A DNA stretch of 8,179 nt from Spirochaetota bacterium. GTDB lineage: Bacteria > Spirochaetota > UBA4802 > UBA5550. Below are positions 1-6,907 of the stretch, piece after piece. The notes beneath the pieces are model-generated. The model had not been told where the DNA came from. It made no database searches and was given only the letters and a program-made list of their open reading frames with translations. Within the stretch, counting starts at the first letter, position 1, and every line of letters begins with the position of its first letter. The position numbers and the translations under genes were made by a program. The stretch lies in NCBI GenBank assembly GCA_022704585.1, contig JAKJGD010000067.1, forward strand, positions 1 to 8,179. Direction: 5' to 3'.

Positions 1-1
1 A

Positions 2-1381
2 ATGCGGGGCGTTCCCATCCCGATTTTCTATTGCAACGAATGCGGAAAGGAAATCATCAACAAGGACACCATCAAGGCAGTTCAGGAGCTGTTTGCAAAA
101 GAGGGCTCCACAGCCTGGTTTGCACGGGAAGCCTCTGAAATCCTGCCGGATCATGTCCGCTGCTCCTGCGGGCATAACACGTTCCGGAAAGAAACCGACA
201 TCATGGATGTTTGGTTCGATTCTGGCTCAACCCATGCCGGGGTTCTGGAAACAAGGCCGCAGCTTGGCTGGCCGGCCGACATGTACCTTGAGGGAAGCGA
301 CCAGCACCGGGGATGGTTCCAGTCCTCATTCTGGCCGGCCATGGTGCTGCGCGGCCGTGCTCCCTACAATACCGTCCTCACGCACGGTTTCATGCTCGAC
401 GAAGACGGAAAGGCGATGTCCAAATCGCTGGGCAACGTCAAGCCGCCCGAGGATATCATTAAAGAATACGGTGCGGATATCGTCCGTCTCTGGGTCTCCT
501 CCGAGGAATACCGCAACGACGTCCGCATCGGCATGAACATGCTCAAGCAAATCGCCGACTCCTACCGGCGCATCCGCAACACGTTCAAGTTCATAATCGG
601 CAACCTGTCCGACTTTTCGGAAAAGGACGCGGTAGCCTATGAAAACCTCTCGGACCTGGACCAGTGGCTTCTTCACAAGCTTTACACCCTCTCTGAGCGG
701 ATTATCGAGCATTATGAGAAATTCGAGTTTCATCTGGTCTACCGGAAGATCCTGAACTTCTGCGCCGTAGAACTCTCATCCATATATTTCGATATATCAA
801 AGGATCTTCTCTACGTTGAGCTGCCCGATTCGAAAAAGCGCAGGGCGATCCAGACGGTCCTGTCGGAGCTTTTGAATTCGCTCGCGCGCCTGGCCGCTCC
901 GGTCCTCGCCTTCACCATGGAAGAAATATGGCAGTTCATCGGCAGAAAGGGATCGGTGCACATGGACAGGTATTATCAACTTGATAAAAAATATGAGAAT
1001 CCCGCGATCGAGGAAAAAATAGAGCGGCTGGTTGACATCAAGAAGGACGTCCTGAAAGAGCTTGAAATATGTCGGAGGGAAAAAAAGATTAAATCGTCGC
1101 TCGAAACCGACATCACCCTGTTTGTGAGCGACGAGAATGCCAGGAAGCTTATGGCCGCCATGGGCGAGGACCTGTCGCGATTCTTCCAGGTCGCGGCCGT
1201 GACACTCGCATCTTCCAAGACCGACGGGATGGCCGATTACGAAAAATCCTCCGTGTCGGTTAAAAAAACAGGCGGCAAAAAATGCGTGCGCTGCTGGAAT
1301 TATTTTGAGACCATCGGCACGGACCCGGCTCACCCGGAGCTCTGCAAGCGCTGCACCGATGTCATTACCGCGAAAAAATAG
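2..1381 (+). CDS. ileS: Isoleucyl-tRNA synthetase, C-terminal half (5' truncated by window edge)
   Basis: This cytoplasmic enzyme attaches isoleucine to tRNA-Ile. The 459 visible residues are about half of the usual 900-950; the HIGH motif and most of the editing domain lie before the window, so the ATG at 2 is internal and not a start. Visible in order: the GVPIPIF segment (3-9), a Cys pair at 11/14 with partners at 54/56, the DVWFDSGSTH segment (69-78), the KMSKS-type loop as GKAMSKSLGN (136-145), the helical anticodon-binding region (about 185-410), and a C-terminal zinc finger with Cys428, 431, 448 and 451. The zinc finger indicates the bacterial type of IleRS. The first loop residue is Ala instead of Lys, a variant I believe also occurs in other bacterial IleRS. 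Residue 2 is Arg where the family nearly always has Trp (WGVPIP). lspA follows after 19 nt, a common bacterial pairing. Identification is secure. Confidence 0.97.
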   Translation: MRGVPIPIFYCNECGKEIINKDTIKAVQELFAKEGSTAWFAREASEILPDHVRCSCGHNTFRKETDIMDVWFDSGSTHAGVLETRPQLGWPADMYLEGSDQHRGWFQSSFWPAMVLRGRAPYNTVLTHGFMLDEDGKAMSKSLGNVKPPEDIIKEYGADIVRLWVSSEEYRNDVRIGMNMLKQIADSYRRIRNTFKFIIGNLSDFSEKDAVAYENLSDLDQWLLHKLYTLSERIIEHYEKFEFHLVYRKILNFCAVELSSIYFDISKDLLYVELPDSKKRRAIQTVLSELLNSLARLAAPVLAFTMEEIWQFIGRKGSVHMDRYYQLDKKYENPAIEEKIERLVDIKKDVLKELEICRREKKIKSSLETDITLFVSDENARKLMAAMGEDLSRFFQVAAVTLASSKTDGMADYEKSSVSVKKTGGKKCVRCWNYFETIGTDPAHPELCKRCTDVITAKK

Positions 1382-1400
1382 GACCCCTGGGGAGCCATTC

Positions 1401-1904
1401 ATGAACAGAAATTCCATCAGAAATTACGGCCTGCCGCTCGTGCTTATTGCAGCAATCCTCGCACTCGATATCGTTACCAAGCAGGCGATCGTCAGGGATT
1501 TCAGCTTCGGAGAGCGATCAGACTTCCTGGGCGGGTTCCTCCGCCTCTCCCTTGTTTACAACGAGGGCGGCGTTTTCGGTATTTTGCAGGGGCACAAGAA
1601 CCTCTTCCTGGTCGTGTCCATCATCGTCCTGACCCTGATGATGATCTATTACCTGTTAGAGAAAAACAAGACCGTTCTTTTCAGCGTCTCGATGGCCTGC
1701 ATCATGTCCGGGGCTGTGGGTAATATTATCGACCGCCTTGTTCCGGGCCGGCCGGGCGTCGTTGATTTCATATCCGTTGGCGTAGATGGAATATACCGCT
1801 GGCCGTCATTCAACGTAGCGGATTCTTCCATCGTGGTGGGCGCGTTTTTATTGATACTGGTATTTTACCGGGAAGAGCGGAAGCGCAAGAGCCAGGAGCC
1901 GTAA
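1401..1904 (+). CDS. lspA: Lipoprotein signal peptidase (signal peptidase II)
   Basis: This inner-membrane aspartyl protease removes the signal peptide from diacylglyceryl-modified prolipoproteins just before the lipidated cysteine. The 167-residue product has the usual family length and four hydrophobic segments (about 10-27, 66-85, 92-109 and 139-156). Conserved motifs are visible: VYNEGGVFG (52-60), GNIIDR (107-112), VVDFI (120-124) and FNVADSSI (137-144). The two catalytic aspartates expected from the family are Asp122 and Asp141. I chose the ATG at 1401 because GGGGAG (1389-1394) precedes it by 6 nt and the protein then starts just before the first membrane helix. The in-frame ATG at 1305 lies inside ileS and adds a non-LspA tail. 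The gene is probably cotranscribed with ileS. It ends 15 nt from the convergent lipoprotein gene, whose product would be one of its substrates. Confidence 0.96.
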   Translation: MNRNSIRNYGLPLVLIAAILALDIVTKQAIVRDFSFGERSDFLGGFLRLSLVYNEGGVFGILQGHKNLFLVVSIIVLTLMMIYYLLEKNKTVLFSVSMACIMSGAVGNIIDRLVPGRPGVVDFISVGVDGIYRWPSFNVADSSIVVGAFLLILVFYREERKRKSQEP

Positions 1905-1919
1905 CGGACATACCGGCAG

Positions 1920-2294
1920 TTACTGTTCCCGTATGACGATCTCGCCCTCGCCGATCATCTCATCCTTTTTCAAAGCACGAACAAGATAGGTGCCACCAGA
2001 ATAGAGCGACAGGTTAGCGGTCGCTGTCTGCCCGTCCGGCTTTACATCGACCGTAATAGTGTCAACCTGCTGCTTTTTACCGCCTTTAACTTCCTGGACC
2101 TGCACGGTAATGGAATTTACCCCGAACGGCTCCCTGCTCGAGATTATCGCCAGAAGCTCGCCTTCTATGAATTCACCGCCGCAATTTACGCCCTTTCCCT
2201 CGGGAGAGATTCCTTCACAGAACTCAATAGATTTGGTCCGGGAACAGCCGGCCAGGAGCGATATGATCACAAGCATAAAAACAATGTATTTCAT
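1920..2294 (-). CDS. Small predicted lipoprotein of unknown function
   Basis: The 124-residue product begins with a short lipoprotein signal: Met-Lys, a hydrophobic stretch (residues 4-15) and the lipobox LLAGC with the modified cysteine at 17. It should be lipidated and cleaved by LspA, whose gene lies convergent next door. The mature part has Cys26 and Cys38, which could form a disulfide, around a CEGISPEGKGVNCGG segment. The remaining ~85 residues alternate polar and hydrophobic residues and end with SLYSGGTYLVRAL and GEGEIVIREQ; this looks like a small beta-sandwich, though that is inference. I chose the ATG at 2294 because AAGGG precedes it by about 11 nt. The upstream in-frame GTG at 2306 abuts that same AAGG and would have no usable ribosome binding site. 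I do not recognise a specific family. With Ser at +2, it may be exported to the outer membrane. Confidence 0.8.
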   Translation of the reverse strand: MKYIVFMLVIISLLAGCSRTKSIEFCEGISPEGKGVNCGGEFIEGELLAIISSREPFGVNSITVQVQEVKGGKKQQVDTITVDVKPDGQTATANLSLYSGGTYLVRALKKDEMIGEGEIVIREQ

Positions 2295-2453
2295 TGTTGC
2301 AGCCACCCTTCATGGAAAATAGAGGGAGCGCAATCAGCGCGCATCCTTCGTCTATTGTGATACATAGAGCGATTCATTACAATCAAAAAAAATCGTTATC
2401 AGCTGGTAATTCCCGGCCAACGGCTGTTCCACATATGAAAGCCATAATGATTC

Positions 2454-2483
2454 TTGACAAAATTTCCATACTGCGCGGATATT
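2454..2483 (+). promoter_or_regulatory. Predicted sigma-70-type promoter for the SDR-ACP-radical SAM-dehydrogenase operon
   Basis: A perfect TTGACA -35 box lies at 2454-2459, followed after 18 nt by GATATT (2478-2483), which matches TATAAT at 4 of 6 positions. Transcription would start near 2490, giving a leader of about 65 nt before the ATG at 2554. It is the best promoter-like match seen in this intergenic region and points into the four-gene operon. The -10 box is only fair, so the exact start site is uncertain. Confidence 0.5.
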
Positions 2484-2501
2484 AACAATTTCACAGAGAC
2501 A

Positions 2502-2517
2502 GCGCCGGGCTCGGCGC
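2502..2517 (+). other. GC-rich hairpin in the operon leader
   Basis: GCGCCG and CGGCGC form a perfect 6-bp all-GC stem with a GGCT loop. It lies between the predicted promoter and the ribosome binding site GGAAGGA (2536-2542). No T-run follows, so it is not an intrinsic terminator. It may protect the 5' end of the transcript or be incidental in GC-rich DNA. Confidence 0.35.
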
Positions 2518-2553
2518 AGGAAATAAATCAACACCGGAAGGACAGTAGCTGCG

Positions 2554-3537
2554 ATGAATCCTCTCGTCATAGGCGGAACCGGCTTTATCGGCTATAACAT
2601 CGTCAAAGCGCTGATCGACAAGGGGTTCCCGGTCCGGAGCACTCGGCGTGAATCAAGCAACACGCTATTTCTCCGAAAGATCAAGCCGCAACTGGTGGCG
2701 GCTGATATCGAGGACCGCGCCTCCCTGAAGCTTGCAATGAAGGGTTGTGATGTCGTGTTCATGGCGGCCGGCCACTATCCCCGGTACAGCGTGGGCCTGA
2801 AAACGCAGGTCGCCTACGCGGTACGCACTATCCGGAATGTTCTGGAAGCGGCGAGGGAGAGCGGCATCGGCAGGTTTATCTTTACCAGCTCGGTTACGAC
2901 TCTGAGATACGCGGGAGGGAACCGCCTGGTGAGCGAGCAGGACGGGATCGCCGAGCCGCCCGGCAGGTCAGTCTATTTCGCCGTCAAGTATGCGATGGAG
3001 CGTGAGGTCATCCGGGAGCTTGAGGACGGCATGAGCGGCACGATCCTCAACGTCGCCGGTTGCCTGGGTCCCGGTGACATCAAGATGGGCACCGGTTTTT
3101 TTGTCGTCGAGATGGCGAACAGGACCCTTTCCCGCTACATCGACGGGCGCATCAATTTTGTCGACAGTGAGGATGTCGCTGAAGCACATATAGCTGCCGC
3201 ACTTCACCCAAACCCGGCACGGCGGTACATAGTCGGCAATCACAATACAACCGTGTCGGGACTCCTTGCCATGATCTCCGAGCGATACGATGTCCCGATG
3301 CCCCGGAAAAAGTTACCTCTCGGGGCCGGGTACCGTGCCTCTCTCCTCAAGGAATACGCCGGATATATCAGAAAGCAGCGGGTGAGCATTCCACTTGAGT
3401 TCGTTGACATGCTCCGCTTCGGCCAGCATTACGACTGCTCGAAGGTGCGGTCCGGGCTCTATAATATTTCCACGCCCCTGGAAATAACTCTGGACAAATC
3501 CTACAACTGGTTTAAAAAATTTAAATATATAAAATAA
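2554..3537 (+). CDS. Extended SDR family NAD(P)-dependent epimerase/reductase (HpnA / dihydroflavonol-reductase-like)
   Basis: The 327-residue protein is an extended short-chain dehydrogenase/reductase. The cofactor-binding glycine motif GGTGFIG is at 7-13. Arg28, Arg31 and Arg32 just after the second strand suggest preference for NADP. The catalytic elements are Ser112/Ser113 (in FTSSVTT) and the YxxxK pair Tyr141-Lys145. The later part (FVDSEDVAEAHIAA, about 202-215, then RRYIVGNH) resembles the substrate-domain signature of dihydroflavonol-4-reductase-like proteins, including those annotated as hopanoid-associated sugar epimerase HpnA. Expected chemistry is reduction or epimerisation at a carbonyl or hydroxyl carbon; the substrate cannot be read from the sequence. 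No hopanoid cyclase is nearby, so HpnA is only a family resemblance. The ATG at 2554 is preceded by GGAAGGA at 11 nt, and an acyl carrier protein gene follows after 62 nt. In this context a beta-ketoacyl or hydroxyacyl substrate on the carrier is plausible, by inference. Confidence 0.85.
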   Translation: MNPLVIGGTGFIGYNIVKALIDKGFPVRSTRRESSNTLFLRKIKPQLVAADIEDRASLKLAMKGCDVVFMAAGHYPRYSVGLKTQVAYAVRTIRNVLEAARESGIGRFIFTSSVTTLRYAGGNRLVSEQDGIAEPPGRSVYFAVKYAMEREVIRELEDGMSGTILNVAGCLGPGDIKMGTGFFVVEMANRTLSRYIDGRINFVDSEDVAEAHIAAALHPNPARRYIVGNHNTTVSGLLAMISERYDVPMPRKKLPLGAGYRASLLKEYAGYIRKQRVSIPLEFVDMLRFGQHYDCSKVRSGLYNISTPLEITLDKSYNWFKKFKYIK

Positions 3538-3599
3538 GGCTTTATGACACGCCGGAGCGTGTTTATGAAAAAATAATAAACAGAATGGAGAACATTTCC

Positions 3600-3854
3600 A
3601 TGAGCGGTATTACCAGAGAAAAGATTCAAGCGGATGTTTTGAAAATAATAGCATTGCTCGGCGAGACAAAGCCGGAACAGCTTAAGCTCGAGGACAGGCT
3701 ACGGGAGGACCTGGGGTTTGACAGCCTGAAGAGCATGGAGGCCCTCTCGAGGATCACGGAGCTGTACGATGTCGATCCGGAGCTCGACGAGGTCATGGAG
3801 CTTAAAACCCTGAAAGAAATCGTCGATTACATGGTAAAAACCCTGATAAAATAA
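3600..3854 (+). CDS. Acyl carrier protein
   Basis: This small acidic carrier protein holds an acyl or other carboxyl intermediate as a thioester on a phosphopantetheine arm. The 84-residue product has the four-helix ACP pattern and the attachment motif GFDSLK (39-44), with Ser42 as the modified residue. It is not the acpP next to fabD/fabF expected for primary fatty acid synthesis: it stands alone between an SDR and a radical SAM gene and its motif region (FDSLKSMEAL) departs from the usual DSLDTVELV of AcpP. That points to a dedicated carrier for a specialised pathway. I chose the ATG at 3600 because GGAG (3587-3590) precedes it by 9 nt; the in-frame ATG at 3585 overlaps that GGAG and has no good site of its own. 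A phosphopantetheinyl transferase must be supplied from elsewhere. Confidence 0.92.
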   Translation: MSGITREKIQADVLKIIALLGETKPEQLKLEDRLREDLGFDSLKSMEALSRITELYDVDPELDEVMELKTLKEIVDYMVKTLIK

Positions 3855-3938
3855 TATACTTTTCCACACCTTCCTGTTGCATAGAATCCAGAGAGCACGG
3901 AAACAATCTGTAAATATGACAACTGTCAGGACACAGCC

Positions 3939-5243
3939 ATGCATGTAACGTTTATCTATCCCTCTTTCGAGCGGCACGCGAAATCACATCCCGTACTCCT
4001 GGAGTACGTTCCCTGTGACGAGTATCTCGGTTCTCCTTCGCTCGGGATCGCCCAGCTCGCCTCGGTCACACCCGATGATATCACGATTAAATTCATCGAC
4101 GACCGGATCACGCCCTTCGATCCCGACAGGGAAGAGGCCGACCTGTTCGCCTTATCGTTTTTTACTCCGGCAGCGATGCGCGGGATGGAAATCGGCCGCG
4201 CGCTTCTCGCGCGAGGCAAAAAGGTGGTAATGGGCGGCATCTTCCCCAGCATGATGCCCGAGGAAGTCGCTGCGTCATGCACGAGCGTCGTGATCGGCGA
4301 AGGTGAGCCGGTCTGGAAGGATATCCTGAATGACGCACGGCACGGCACGATGAAACCGGTTTACCGCGCAGCGGAGCCGTTCGATCTTGCCACTGCCGCG
4401 CCGCCGATGATCGATCTCTATATCGACGCGGAAAAGCCTGGCATGCAGATGGACGATTATCCGCTCCAGGCATCGCGCGGTTGCCCGTTAAGCTGTTTCG
4501 CCTGCGCTCTGCCGGGCGTCATGGGGAAAAAATTCAGGTTCTTCAGCGAGGATACCAACATCCGTGCGGCGCTCAATTTATATGCCCGCAACAAGAGAAT
4601 ATGCATCACCGAGGACACATCGTTCCTGTTCCTGGGAGGCGCGCGCCGCAGGTTCAAGAAGTTCCTCCTGGACCTGTGGGAGCGGACGGATCACGCCCCG
4701 ATCCGGGTCAGCTACATGGGCATCAGCATGCCTATGGTGCTTTCACTCGAAGACGATTTCATGGAAATCATCCGGCGGGTGGGGATCCGTCGTTTTTATC
4801 TCGTGGGCGGATTCGACCCTATCACGCAAAAAGCATTCGGTACGGGAGACCGCGAGGCATTGGAAAAGGCCGCACTCGTTATCAAGCGGTGCCATGAATA
4901 CGGGATCGAGCCGTACACCTCGATGCTGGTCGGCACGGAGCTTGACGATGAAGCCGTGTTCGACCGGATGCTCGAGTTCGGAAACGCGACCGGCCTTGAA
5001 AAAACGGAGTTTGCCATCGCCACGCCCTATCCCGGCACCCCGGCCTGGCACCAGATGGCAGCTGAGAACCGGCTTCTTCACCGGAACTGGACGAAATACA
5101 ATGACGCCAACGTGGTGTTCAGGCCGAAGCACATGAATCCCGAGCGGCTTCAGGAAGGCTACCTCTACCTCTGGAAGGAATTCTACCGGACGAGGCAGCA
5201 CCTCAGAGGTCTGGACCACGATCAGTGCACCATCCAATTTTAA
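3939..5243 (+). CDS. B12-binding-domain radical SAM protein
   Basis: The 434-residue protein has the layout of cobalamin-dependent radical SAM enzymes. An N-terminal Rossmann-like domain (about 1-150, with LGSPSLGIAQLA, ALSFFTPAAMRG, KKVVMGGIFPS and VVIGEGEPVW) resembles the B12-binding domain. It is followed by a radical SAM barrel whose 4Fe-4S cluster ligands are Cys182, Cys186 and Cys189 in CPLSCFAC. Downstream are ITEDTSF (about 222-228), typical of the strand carrying DD/ED, and YPGTP (364-368). No DxHxxG cobalamin-ligand motif is present, which is common in this class. Members methylate unactivated carbons or perform ring-forming chemistry on lipids, tetrapyrroles and natural products. 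The substrate here is unknown; the adjacent ACP makes a carrier-bound acyl substrate plausible, by inference. The cluster motif is odd in having Ala before the third Cys. The start at 3939 has AGGA at 7 nt. The next gene begins 15 nt after the stop. Confidence 0.9.
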   Translation: MHVTFIYPSFERHAKSHPVLLEYVPCDEYLGSPSLGIAQLASVTPDDITIKFIDDRITPFDPDREEADLFALSFFTPAAMRGMEIGRALLARGKKVVMGGIFPSMMPEEVAASCTSVVIGEGEPVWKDILNDARHGTMKPVYRAAEPFDLATAAPPMIDLYIDAEKPGMQMDDYPLQASRGCPLSCFACALPGVMGKKFRFFSEDTNIRAALNLYARNKRICITEDTSFLFLGGARRRFKKFLLDLWERTDHAPIRVSYMGISMPMVLSLEDDFMEIIRRVGIRRFYLVGGFDPITQKAFGTGDREALEKAALVIKRCHEYGIEPYTSMLVGTELDDEAVFDRMLEFGNATGLEKTEFAIATPYPGTPAWHQMAAENRLLHRNWTKYNDANVVFRPKHMNPERLQEGYLYLWKEFYRTRQHLRGLDHDQCTIQF

Positions 5244-5258
5244 GGTAGGGACACCATT

Positions 5259-6905
5259 ATGAGCAACCTGAAATATAACCCCATCATCCACAACCTGGAT
5301 GAGATCGCTTCGCTCTCCCCTCGGGTCATCAACCCGGGGATAAACAGCGATGAGACCGAGACCGTGGATATGCTGGTTGAAACCATTCGCAGATATGCCG
5401 CGGCGCACATCAAACCTCTTGAAATCGACCATGACTCGACGATCCCCGAGATAGTGCTGAAAAAAGCCGCCGAACTCGGCCTCTTCGGCCTGACCGTCAA
5501 CAGCACCTACGGCGGGGCCGGCCTTTCGCTGAAAGCCACCTGTCGCGCCATCGAGGAACTTGCTTTTTTCGACAGCAGCACGGCGACTACGATCGGGCTT
5601 CATGCCGGTCTCGGCCTCAGGGGACTCAATTATCTCGCCCCGGAACAGCTCCAGAAAGCCTATCTCCCGCAACTTGCCCGCGGCGATGTGCTTGCCGCCT
5701 TTGCCACGACAGAGCCGGAAGCGGGAAGCCACATAGCGAATATAAAAACGAAGGCCATCGGCAGCGACGCGCGGCGTGAGCTTGTCATCAACGGGAGCAA
5801 GATCTACGTCACCAACGGCAGTCTCGCGGGTGTCTTTACCATACTGGCAGCGACTCCGGACCTTGCCGGCAACAAGAAAGGGCATTCGGTGATCCTCGTA
5901 CCCCGGGACACGCCGGGTCTTACCGTCGGAGAAAAAGAGCACAAGCTGGGAATGAGGGGCTCCTCCACCACCTCGCTGTTTTTCGACAATGTCACCGTGA
6001 GTTATGACAACATCATCGGCACGCCGGGGCTCGGCATGGAGCACCTGGCCGATATCCTCATCTGGGGACGGATACTCATGTCCGCAGGTTGTCTTGGATC
6101 GGCGCGCTATGCCTTCTCGCGGGCCTGCGAGTACGCCACGGTGCGAAACCAGTTCAATGCACCGATCGGTACGTTCGGCATGATCCAGTCAAAGATAGCA
6201 TCCATGAGAAAATCGATCTACACGATGGAAGCGCTGATCAGGAGCACAACGCAAAATTTCGAGGAAGGCAAGGATATCACCTTTGAATCGACCGTCACCA
6301 AGGTGGCCTGCTCGGAAGGCGTCTGGAACATTGCTGACGAGGCCCTCCAGATACACGGCGGGTCCGGGTTCATAGAGGAGACCGGCATCGCGCGGGTGCT
6401 CAGGGACTCGCGGATCACCCGCATCTTCGAGGGCACGAACGAGGTGCTGCGCTATCACACGGCGCTCCAGGCCTTTTCGTGGAACAGGGACGACCTCATG
6501 AAAGCGGGATTCGGCCCTGGACTTCATGAATCACTTTCCGCCCGGGACGGGGAGCTGCTCTCAGCGAAAGCGGACTTTGACGAAATCCTTTCGCACATAA
6601 AAAAAACATATGGCTTCTCGGTGATGAGGAACCAGTTCGTTCTGTACATGCTGGCAAACGCGGCGATCTCTCTGAACAGCATGATCTCGGTCCTTATCTA
6701 CACGAACGGCATACTGCTATCACCGGCGTCCGAGAGCGTGAAAACCTACTGCATGAAGCTGTGCGCATCGATCATCGCAGATCATGCGGGCGCGATTAGT
6801 TTCATTCGCCAGAAAATGCAGAGCGGCAAACCGCTCAACCTGCATGACGAGACCATTGCAAATTATGAATATGAACGGGTCCTTGGCAAGCCGCTTGCCA
6901 TGTGA
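5259..6905 (+). CDS. Acyl-CoA dehydrogenase family flavoprotein (VLCAD/ACAD9-like length)
   Basis: This FAD enzyme is expected to oxidise the alpha-beta bond of an acyl thioester and pass electrons to electron-transferring flavoprotein. Family signatures are clear: AFATTEPEAGSH (148-159), YVTNG (183-187), MRGSSTTSLFFDNVTV (232-247), YATVRNQFNAPIGTFGMIQ (292-310), IHGGSGFIEETG (365-376) and RITRIFEGTNEV (385-396). Glu391 in EGT is at the position of the catalytic base of medium-chain and very-long-chain enzymes, so activity is expected. After the ~400-residue core there are about 150 further residues, as in VLCAD/ACAD9-type proteins, so it is longer than typical 380-residue members. The start at 5259 is set by AGGGA 7 nt upstream, and the ribosome binding site begins at the stop codon of the radical SAM gene, so the two are probably translationally coupled. 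The substrate could be acyl-CoA or acyl-ACP; carrier-protein-specific members of this family are known. Confidence 0.94.
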   Translation: MSNLKYNPIIHNLDEIASLSPRVINPGINSDETETVDMLVETIRRYAAAHIKPLEIDHDSTIPEIVLKKAAELGLFGLTVNSTYGGAGLSLKATCRAIEELAFFDSSTATTIGLHAGLGLRGLNYLAPEQLQKAYLPQLARGDVLAAFATTEPEAGSHIANIKTKAIGSDARRELVINGSKIYVTNGSLAGVFTILAATPDLAGNKKGHSVILVPRDTPGLTVGEKEHKLGMRGSSTTSLFFDNVTVSYDNIIGTPGLGMEHLADILIWGRILMSAGCLGSARYAFSRACEYATVRNQFNAPIGTFGMIQSKIASMRKSIYTMEALIRSTTQNFEEGKDITFESTVTKVACSEGVWNIADEALQIHGGSGFIEETGIARVLRDSRITRIFEGTNEVLRYHTALQAFSWNRDDLMKAGFGPGLHESLSARDGELLSAKADFDEILSHIKKTYGFSVMRNQFVLYMLANAAISLNSMISVLIYTNGILLSPASESVKTYCMKLCASIIADHAGAISFIRQKMQSGKPLNLHDETIANYEYERVLGKPLAM

Positions 6906-6907
6906 TG

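Noticed and set aside
1305..1400. N-terminal extension of LspA starting at 1305
   Set aside because: It would overlap ileS by 77 nt and add 32 residues unlike LspA. The ATG at 1401 has a well-spaced GGGGAG and gives the normal length.
797..1417. A 206-codon open frame on the minus strand under ileS
   Set aside because: It lies antisense to well-conserved IleRS sequence, including the zinc finger, and has no family features or convincing ribosome binding site.
2295..2306. GTG start four codons upstream for the lipoprotein
   Set aside because: The AAGGG that could serve as a ribosome binding site directly abuts or overlaps the GTG, but is well placed for the ATG at 2294.
2326..2342. GCGC-AATCA-GCGC stem upstream of the lipoprotein gene as a terminator
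   Set aside because: The stem is only 4 bp and no T-run follows on either strand.
2554..3537. Calling the SDR HpnA and the region a hopanoid locus
   Set aside because: No squalene-hopene cyclase or other hpn gene is visible and the HpnA label is widely applied to generic SDRs, so only the family resemblance is kept.
4743..6044. A 433-codon open frame on the minus strand overlapping the radical SAM and dehydrogenase genes
   Set aside because: It is antisense to two clearly conserved proteins and spans the gap between them. Its translation is rich in Arg, Gly, His and Val with no recognisable motif, as expected of a shadow frame in GC-rich coding DNA.
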